Positions 39,701 to 48,200 of a stretch of DNA of 64,000 nucleotides are shown piece after piece. The stretch spans positions 5,821,170 to 5,885,169 of the forward strand of contig NC_031480.1 in NCBI RefSeq assembly GCF_000006565.2, read 5' to 3'. Under the pieces are notes generated by a model. It saw only the letters and a program-made list of their open reading frames with translations. It did no database searches and had not been told where the DNA came from. The translations under genes and the position numbers were made by a program. This stretch comes from Toxoplasma gondii ME49. Taxonomy: Eukaryota; Apicomplexa; Conoidasida; Eucoccidiorida; Sarcocystidae. The stretch's first letter is position 1; each line of letters starts with the position of its first letter.

Positions 39701-39865
39701 TGCAAGTTGCGGAAAAGCTGGCTGGAGGAATTTGCGCTCCTTCACGTTCCGCTCGAAAGCAGAGGCTTTTCTTTCGTCTGCATGCGAGAAGACAGTCCAG
39801 CCTCTCGGGTGTCTGCTCTCCAGTCCACCACTATCGTGTACAGAAAGCATAGCGGGTCCGATTGA
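30714..39865 (+). CDS. Giant F-box-like protein, probable ubiquitin-ligase adaptor, 4 exons
   Basis: Exons 30714-35763, 36114-36265, 36903-37147 and 37516-39865 join in phase to 2,598 residues. An F-box-like segment at about 343-395 reads LLPSSALSLLLRFLHLDDV, then RLALSSKQL; this motif normally binds Skp1 in SCF ubiquitin ligases. Segments in exons 2-4 (e.g. RIEKLQLIKLTPQLLELLD, KVKRLSLMGF, VEIYGLHLDD, LSALQLQGH) look like degenerate leucine-rich repeats, the usual substrate-binding partner of an F-box. Between these lie long disordered stretches: Arg/Ser-rich (about 400-1100), a Glu/Arg-rich acidic block (about 1386-1652, with a 48-bp tandem duplication), Ser/Pro runs in exon 4, and another Glu-rich block. 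The start has a good context (GGAAAATG). The single 5-kb open exon and three phase-matched introns support coding. The F-box call rests on pattern, not on alignment. Confidence 0.8.
35521..35616 (+). repeat. 48-bp tandem duplication in the acidic linker of the F-box protein
   Basis: Near-identical 48-bp purine-only units begin at 35521 and 35569. Each encodes a Glu/Arg/Gly-rich 16-mer, so the change in copy number is in frame. The surrounding 35.3-35.6 kb is almost pure purine on the plus strand. Confidence 0.85.
36716..36793. repeat. 78-bp inverted repeat (hairpin) in F-box intron 2
   Basis: The left arm starts ATTTGGTTATGCACACTTAT and the right arm ends ATAAGTGTGCATAACCAAAT. The arms match perfectly over about 23 bp and flank a TA-rich core that also pairs with itself in part. 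The match does not extend beyond 36716 or 36793. It could form a cruciform in DNA or a stable stem in the pre-mRNA. Confidence 0.9.
37943..38085 (+). repeat. Imperfect 45-48 bp tandem repeat coding Ser/Pro runs
   Basis: A pyrimidine-only unit beginning CTTCCTCCCCCGTCTCC occurs at 37943, 37991 and 38036, within exon 4 of the F-box gene. It encodes Ser/Pro runs. Confidence 0.8.
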
Positions 39866-39997
39866 CTCCAGATGCGTTATAGTGTTTCTATCTTTTTAGA
39901 TTCTTTGCGGTTTCGTTCGTTTAGATTTAGAAACATTTGGAATGATTGCCCATTCGGTTAACGCTTTTTCGAATTTCTTACCACGTTTAGAGCTCAA

Positions 39998-40756
39998 ATG
40001 AACGAGAACTGTGCACAGAATTACACCTTGGTCGACGTTCTTGTGCGAGAAAATAGGAAGAAGCCTGTTGCTTCCTCCTTAGCAGAAGGCGGGAAGGAGA
40101 CAAGCCCCTCTCGCCTCTGCGCGGAAGGCTCCTCCGGTTTTTTTTCGTCTCCTTGCCTCGCTGCATATGCCCCCAGTGCAGCTGTGCTTCGCCTACCGGC
40201 TTCGAAGAAGCATGTGCAAGCCACTTGCTCTCTATCTCTCCTCGTAACTGCTTCTCAGATTCCTTTCCCTTCCAGATCGCCTGGTTATTTCCACTTGACG
40301 CCCATTGCAAATGTAGCGAGAGTCGTCCGTTTTCAGCTTGCACCGTTGCGAAGCGAACGCCGTTCTTTGCGGCAACCTTGGAACTCGCAGGACCTTTCAC
40401 TGATTATACGTACGAAGGGCAGTCAACTCACTTTGACACCACGCTCGACCTTTTGTCTGTTCCTCAAAGAACGAAAGTGGAAACGGGGACAGGCTGAGAG
40501 GCAGCAGCGGGCAGACGACAGGGAGTTCGTTTTTCTCCCTGAAACTTGTTTGGCGGCTTCTTCTTTCCTCTTTGAGTCGGCCACCCAGGATTTCTCTTCG
40601 TTTTTTCGAGAAACCTTCCGCGTTTCTGAAACAGATCGGCGAGCGCGAGATACACTCAGGCAGCACCTCATCCTCGCGCTCGGTCCTAGAACACCGCAGT
40701 TCTCGGAAATCATGCCCCTTCGTGTCTTGCCTCTTCCATGTGTCTCTAGAAAATAA
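39998..40756 (+). CDS. Uncharacterised ORF, 252 codons
   Basis: An ATG-initiated frame that opens 132 bp after the stop of the F-box gene. The codon choice is not unlike that of the neighbours. The product is basic and Ser/Arg-rich, with no signal peptide, membrane segment or motif that I recognise. A second frame across 40153-40497 also stays open for 114 codons, which lowers confidence in either. It could equally be the 3' UTR of the F-box gene. Confidence 0.25.
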   Translation: MNENCAQNYTLVDVLVRENRKKPVASSLAEGGKETSPSRLCAEGSSGFFSSPCLAAYAPSAAVLRLPASKKHVQATCSLSLLVTASQIPFPSRSPGYFHLTPIANVARVVRFQLAPLRSERRSLRQPWNSQDLSLIIRTKGSQLTLTPRSTFCLFLKERKWKRGQAERQQRADDREFVFLPETCLAASSFLFESATQDFSSFFRETFRVSETDRRARDTLRQHLILALGPRTPQFSEIMPLRVLPLPCVSRK

Positions 40757-41300
40757 CTCGAAAGAGACGCAGCAGCGTCTGCACAAAGTCACATTGATGA
40801 GAGTCGCATGTCACCGGGCAACCAACGCGAGTCCGCTGACAACTGAAGCTGGAGTTCCCCTGCCTCACAGATCCCCGCGAATGCACTTAACAGCAGCGAA
40901 GTCTCCGACGCGACCTTCTAGGATATACTGTGACTTGCGCAGACAGGCTGTATACGGACCTCAGCGAAACGAACGTTCGGCGGAACGCAGCTGGCCACCG
41001 TGAGAACGGTAGAAGATCTTTTATACATATGTAGTTTTTTCATGCACACTGAACAGATCAGTTAGTCACACATGTGTACACAACATAGACATGCATATGC
41101 GCATATCCAAGTTGGCACAGTTATTTATTCCACAGATAAATTCATGTGTGTCAATGTGCGCGGTAAACATCCACATGCATAGACTTAGATACGCACTTGC
41201 GTTCAGTTTATAGACTTATTTTGGTTTGCATCCACACATATGTACACCACCGCATATACGTAGGTATTTATATGTATAGATATACATATACGTATATATA

Positions 41301-41337
<37 letters not shown>

Positions 41338-42265
41338 AGAGTATACCTATACAAGCATATACATCATCGTGTGCAGATCCGTGTACAGGTTTGTGTGTGC
41401 AAGATTATTTTAAGTAAAGACGTGTACATGAAAGAATCACGGCTTGAGAGGTTAAAAGAATCACTGGCTTCCGAAAATTGAAGAGGTCCACCACTGGAGA
41501 CCGAGGCTTCACCAGTGGCGACAAGTCGCATCTCTCAACTATTTCTGCGTTTCGACCTGCGATGCGCCGACAGAGAAAAGTGATCGTTGTACGGTGTGTA
41601 CGTACTGAACCCCCCCCCCCCCATGTTAAGTTGAGGAGGAGTCTCTCGTTGGCAGCTTGTTCGCCTGGATGCACGCGCACCCCGTTGTACATGACGGTGA
41701 TCTCTGTTGACGTTGTTTCACACGCGTCGCCCGCTCTAATCTCACAGAGTTTTGACTTTAAAGGAGAAGTCGCAGCGAAAACGGCTGTGGAGTTTCGTCG
41801 AGCGTCATAGGCGTGGAGGTCCCATTCCAGTCCGCCAAAAGCAGAGAAAAGTGATTCCGAAAGGCACAAGAAACGCCACAGTTTCCACGTCAATTAATCT
41901 ACAAAGAGCATTGTCCTCGCGCTCTGTCGCGCCACAAAAAGGACGGGCTTCGTCGGCTGTAAAAACGCGTACAGAAAAAGCTGAATGGGTCCACGCCCCC
42001 CTCCCTCTTACGCAACAGAGACAGTTTCCTCTGCACAGCTCTTTTCTCGACAAACATATTTTCATTTCCACGGGGAATTCCCCAATCTTTCAAAAGTCAG
42101 TTCTCCACTCCAGCACCCAATCCCGTGGATACTGAAGGGTGAAACGCATGCGCAGAGCGTCTCTGGCGTACATACACCCCATGCGCCCGTCGAGGTTGCT
42201 CTGTCTTTTCCACCGAGCTTCGCGCTGGCGAGCGAAGAAGCCTTGTCTTTCTTGCGCGCATGCAG
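40757..42265. other. Convergent spacer between the F-box gene and the transporter
   Basis: The two neighbouring genes end towards each other here, so this should hold both 3' UTRs. No supportable exon. It contains a long TA tract, a C14 run near 41611 and a one-mismatch copy of the dispersed near-palindrome at 42165-42178. Confidence 0.5.
41271..41340. repeat. (TA)n-rich microsatellite
   Basis: About 70 bp of TA-rich sequence with a pure alternating core at about 41305-41332, in the spacer between convergent genes. Confidence 0.9.
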
Positions 42266-45200
42266 TCAGACAATTTCTCTGCCGGCGGCCTCTCTCTCAG
42301 TTCGCATGCGCACCGGAGAACCTTCGTCGAGTCTCACATCTCTGGAAGATCTGTGTTTCTGCCCCCCTTCCCGTTTCCTGTCTTCGTCTTGGCAAAGTCG
42401 CGTTTGTCTGTCCGCCTTCGAAACTTTTCGCCCCCCAGAAAACTCCTCTCTGTGTCGTCCGCGCCAGAAGCGACAGGAGACGCTGCAGTCTGCTGAAGTA
42501 GAAGGACGAGAAAGGGCGCACTGCGAACGACTCTCCTCGAGACAGGCGGGGAGGAGAAGCAGAGAAGAGGCCATGCTCAACACACAGAGCAGCCCAAAGA
42601 GCGCGTCCCAGCCAAACTGCTCTGTCACCGTCGCTGTACAGACGCCCTGACAACACAAGCAACAGGCGCGCAAAGCCACAAGGTAGCCGAGAGAGAGAAG
42701 AAGGAGAGAAAGACGAAAAGCAGAGACGCAGGGGAGCAGTGCGAGAGGAAAGAGAAAAAGCAGAAGACAAACCGAGACAGAGACGAAGGAAAGAGAGAGA
42801 GACAGAGATACACAGGCAGAACAGGAGAAGAGAAAGCCGTACAAATGGAGAGACAAGAAGAGGTAAGAGGAGAGAAATTGGAACGAAAATAGGAAGTCCG
42901 AAGGAGGGAGAAATAACTCCGAAAACACACGGTGGTGTTCTCTCACCTGAAGAAGCGCCCCCACGGCACCCATGCCATTAATAAAGGCGGCGACGACCGC
43001 CAGAGCCTTATCGCTGCTCGGGCCTGGAGCTGAACAAACGGGAATGAAGCAAAGCCATTCTCTGAGCGGACTCTCACTCGTTCGATGTGCACCATTCTCT
43101 TTATCTCTCTTGTTGTCCTTCTCTCTCGTTGTCTCTTCCTTGTCTCTGCATAGCTATATCGGCTCATCTCTTTCTTTACCTCTCTCTCGTTGTCTTTCTC
43201 TTTATCTCAGTCTCTATATCCGTTCATCATCTCGCCTCGTCTCTATTTGTGTCTCGCTTGTCGCGTTGTCTCGTTGTTTTTCTCTCCTCTCTTTTTCCCC
43301 TGCATTTTCATATCCTCTTCCGCGGTCTCTCAACAATTTCTCTCTGCGCTTTTCTGCTCTCTCTCGATACTGTGGTGTTGCTGCGTTTACAACCTCCTCC
43401 TCTCTGTTCTCCTCTGTTTTCCTTCCATTTTTCGATTTTCTCTCAATTTCATTTATCCTTACCTATGCTGCCTCTCTCCACGAGGTCCTGGGCGGCAGTG
43501 GCGCCCAGTATGGAGTCGGGAGAGGCAATGCAGAAGCCGACGGCGAACATGAAGAAGAGGAGGCGGTACAGCTCCATCCACCTTTCTTCTTCTTTCTTTT
43601 CTTGTCTTGCTCTTTGTCTCTCGAGCAACGCGAGTCTCTCGTCCTCTTGTTGCGCTAGCAGCTTCGCCTCCTCTTCCTCCTGTGTGTGTCTTACTGCCTC
43701 CTCTGCGCTAGCGAGGAAGAACTCTTCCTTCGCTCTCTTCTTCTCTCTCTCTTCCTCGCTCTGCGTCTCAGATTCTGTCTCCCTCTGCATGCCTCCTCTT
43801 GTCTGCGCAAAAAACGCACGCGTTCTCTCGTCCAGCTGTGAAGATGAGACTCTTTCTGCATCCGTCAAAATTGTTTTTCGATCATTCACTGCTTCTCTCG
43901 GCGCTCCTCGACCGACACTCGAGGCGTCTCCTGTCTTCTCGGCCTTCACCCTGGGTTCGAGTTCGGAGTGGGGAAGCCTGCCCTCGCTCTCTCTGTGTTC
44001 TTCACGTTCGTTTTCTCCACGTTTGTCACTATTCTTGTCTTCTCTCTCTGCTGCGGCGAGAGAAGAAGCAGACGATACAGAAGAAGGCCCAAGAACAGGA
44101 ACCGGTGGGGCCTCTCCCTCCGGCAAATGCAGTTCGAGCAAGTCTTGTTCTCTCACTTCAGACAGTTCGCTTAGGCGCCGCGAGGACCCTTCGGAGCCGA
44201 GAGACGTGTCCGCTTCTGCATGCACCTTTCCCGCACGCACAGAAGACGCAGAAAAAGACCCTGGAGAAAGTGAAGCAGAAGAAAGAGGGAGAGAAGCAAG
44301 AGATGGAGATGGAAGTGAAGAAGGGAGAGGCAGAGGAGGAGAGGGAGAAGAAGAGGGAAGAGACGTTGGAAAGGGAGAAGGAAAAGAAGGTGGATTGGTC
44401 AAGGCTGTTGCTTCGACTGTCTGTTGGGTGACTGGAGAGACAGAGGGGGTGAGGGGAGAAAAGAAGAGAGGATCGTGCACTTGAGCTCCTGCTGCCGGAG
44501 CTGTCTTTTCATCTGGGGATGCCTGTACACCTGGGCGTGCCTGTTCCCCTGGGGGTGTCTGTACACCTGGGAGTGCCTGTACACCTGGAGGTGCCTGTAC
44601 ACCTGGAAGTGCCTGTACACCTGGAGGTGTCTGTACACCTGGGAGTGTCTGTACACCTGGGAGTGCCTGTACACCTGGAGGTGCCTCTACACCTGGAGGT
44701 GCTTGTTCCCCTGGAGGTGCCTGTACACCTGGAGGTGCCTGTACACCTGGAGGTGCCTGCACACCTAGAGGTGCTTGTTCCCCTGGGGGTGTCTGTACAC
44801 CTGGGAGTGCCTGTACACCTGGAGGTGCCTGTACACCTGGAAGTGCCTGTACACCTGGAGGTGTATGTACACCTGGGAGTGCCTGTACACCTGGAGGTGC
44901 CTGTAAACCTGGAGGTGCTTGTTCCCCTGGGGGTGTCTGTACACCTGGAGGTGCCTGTACACCTGGAAGTGCCTGTACACCTGGAGGTGTCTGTACACCT
45001 GGGAGTGTCTGTACACCTGGGAGTGCCTGTACACCTTGAGGTATCTGTACACCTGGGGATGCCTGTACACCTGGGGGTGCCTGTACACCTGGAAGTGCCT
45101 GTACACCTGGAGGTGTCTGTACACCTGGGAGTGTCTGTACACCTGGGAGTGCCTGTACACCTGGAGGTGCCTCTACACCTGGAGGTGCTTGTTCCCCTGG

Positions 45201-48200
45201 AGGTGCCTGTACACCTGGAGGTGCCTGTACACCTGGAGGTGCCTGCACACCTAGAGGTGCTTGTTCCCCTGGGGGTGTCTGTACACCTGGAAGTGCCTGT
45301 ACACCTGGAGGTGTCTGTACACCTGGGAGTGTCTGTACACCTGGGAGTGCCTGTACACCTTGAGGTATCTGTACACCTGGGGATGCCTGTACACCTGGGG
45401 GTGCCTGTTCCCCTGAGGGTGTCTGTACACCTGGAGGTGCATGTACACCTGGAGTCTCCCGGGAGGACGACTGAGAGAGATTCGTTTCCAAACCAGCAAA
45501 GGGATAGGAAGAAGAAAGAGGAGAAGGAAAAGGAGGCGAAAGAAGAGCCGGAGAAGAAAGAGAAGGAGAAGGAAGCGAGAGCCCGAGAGGGGGAACAGGA
45601 GACGGCGGAGGCTGGGGAAGCGCTTGGCCTGCAGCAGCCGGGGAATTTCCAAACGACGGAAGAGGCCCTTGGGAAGAAGAGAGAGAAGGGAGTGGTGAAT
45701 ACGAGGGCGGCAGGGCCGAAGGAGCAGAGACAGGAGAAGGAAGAGCAGGAGAAGCTAGGACAGGAGGAAGGGAGGGGGAAGGGAGAGGAGAGGAAGTCAT
45801 AGCCGGAGAAGGAAGAGAGGAAGGATTTAAAGAAGAAAGGGCAGGTTGAGCGGATGACTCGGGCATGACGGGGAGCGAAGGCCCGACTTGAGGCGGGAAG
45901 AAGGAAAGATTAGCATCTGAAGAGGGGGAGCTCTGAGGCACTGCAGCGAGAGGCAGTCCACCCTTTTGTCCGGACCGCCGTGCATACACCGCAAGTGGAA
46001 GAGGCGCTTGTCCTCTAGAGAGTTGAGGGAAAGCAGCAGCCGAGAAAGAATCAGACAGTGGCGCCTCCGACAGAGAGATAGCCACAGGGAGAGAGGCAGG
46101 AAGAGCTTGTGCCTCAGGTTCTCTCTGTACGTACATAGAAGGGGAAGGGTCCACCGCTGTGCGCGACTTTGCAGCCTCGTCACCTGCCTGAACGACGCTG
46201 GGTGACGCAGCCGGAGAAGGAGAAAGAGAAGCATACACTGGAGGAGAAGGAGACAAAGATGGAGAAGGAGACAAAGAGGGAGGAGGAGACAAAGGGGGCG
46301 AGAGAGAGGGACGAGGCGGCAGAGATGGAACAGGGAGAGTGGGAGGACCAGAGGCAGGAGGAAGAGAAGGGACAGGGACAGAAGAACGAGACTCAGGTTG
46401 GACTGCTGCCTGCGTCTGCGCTGTTCCTTCTTGCCCGTCAAGAGTAGCAGGTGTTTTCGAGTCCAGAGGGGAGAGTTGCGGATACACTAGCGGGGTCACG
46501 GCTGGAGTCAGAGGCACATGAGGGGACGAAGGATAGTGAGGAGAGTCTTCAGACTCTGTTTTGCCCGTTTCATGACCGAGAACTGCCTCGCCTTTCGTGT
46601 CTGAAGCAACAGGACTTTGGTCGGAAGAAGGATGCAGAGACCCTCTGTCATTCGCATCAGAAGAAACAGGGGTGGCCTCTTTCTCCCGGAGTCTCTCGCC
46701 TCCGCGATTCTCTCCTCCGCCGGCACTTTCTTGTTTCTCTCGTTCTCCCTGTTCTTCCCCTCTGCGTTCGTTTCGCGTCTCGGTTTTCCGTGGGGGGGCA
46801 TCTCCTCGCAGCTCTCCAATGTCGTCTGACCCAGTCCTTTGTTGTTCCTCTCTCTTCGCTTCTCGCTCCTCCTCCTCAGTTTCTTGTTTCTTGCGGTTCG
46901 CCTCCTTCTCGAGTGTCTGCTGGAGGCGCAGCGGCAGTTGCAGGCGCGTTTTTTTCTGTTGCTCGTGGAAGCTGGCCAGAGTCGCTTGGTGAGACTCTCG
47001 CAGATGCTGCAGCTCGTGCGCCTGCAGGAGCGACTCCTCTTCGAGACGGCGCAGCAACGTCTGTTGCTGCTGGCATGCGAAGGCGAGAAGCAGCAGCGAA
47101 AAGCCTGTCAGCAGAGACATCGTCGTCGCGCAAGTCAGGCGGCGACCTGCAGAGAGCGAGAGAGCACAGCGACGCAGAGACAGAAAGTCGAACGCGGAGG
47201 TGCAGCAGGGAGATTCGCGAGAGGCTACGGAGAGCGTACTCAGGCGAGGAGAGAAGTGCCAAGGGAGAAGAGAGAGGGAAACGAGAAAGAGGAGAAAAGA
47301 GGAACAGAACGCGAGAGAAAAGCGAGGGACGCGAAGACGAAGGAAAACGATGGAGTTTGCAGGCGAAGGGAAGGAACAAATACACGAGGACAAACGCAAG
47401 AGAAGAGACAGACACAGAAAAAAAAGTGGGGAAAGAAGGCGCCTCTCAGCTTGGCAGAAAGGAATCGTCGTCGGATGTGCCTACCTTTCATGACTCGGTC
47501 TGCGAGAAATCCGCCTGCGACGGCACCTCCGATCCCTCCAATGTCGAAGATCATGCTGGCGTATCCTGCAGTGGCTGCATGCATCCTCGCTTCCTTTGCA
47601 AGAAAGAACGGCAGCCAAAAGAGAAGCGAGTACCGAATCAGTTTAATTACAAAGTACGCGCAGCTGCAGCTGAGGACGAAGGGGACGTTCCACACGATGG
47701 AGAGAAAGGAGAGTTCTGCGGGGCGCCGCGGCGACGCGTTTTTCTCTGCGTGCATGCAGCGGCGTCTGGCCTTCGACGGCGAGGCAGACCGCGGCGACGC
47801 CTGTGCGTCCTTTCCTCCCGCCGCGCCTACGGAGCAAGCCGTTCCTGTCTCCTCCTCGCTGGAGGCCTCCTGGCGCGACGCGTCTCGCAGCTTCTTCACG
47901 CGCATGTGAGGCACGGAGACAGAGAGTTCGAGGCCAGACAACGCGGAGGGCGAGGAGACAGACGAGACGCCGTCAAGAAGCGAGGCGGCGTGCGTCTTCT
48001 CTGCATGGGTACTCGCCTGCGCGGGCGCGCCTGCAGTCCAGTCCTCGAACTCGACCACAAGACTGTCTCCTGTCCCTCCACTCTGTCGAAAGAGGTCGGA
48101 AGGACGAGAGCGCGGGTCAGACTCTTCTGAAAGCTCTTCTTCGTCGCTGGAGCTGCTGTGCGCAGTCAAAGGCTGCGGAACCGCGGGAGGCGTCGTCGGC

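Noticed and set aside
43087..44484. 465-codon plus-strand Ser/Leu-rich frame
   Set aside because: It is antisense to the Glu/Lys-rich transporter loop; Ser/Leu content is the mirror of Glu/Arg codons.
44514..45454. Collagen domain
   Set aside because: The period is six residues with one Gly per unit (PGVQxP). A collagen helix needs Gly at every third residue.
46451..48130. 559-codon plus-strand frame
   Set aside because: It is antisense to well-supported transporter exons and crosses a transporter intron. The repeats and biased codons keep it open.
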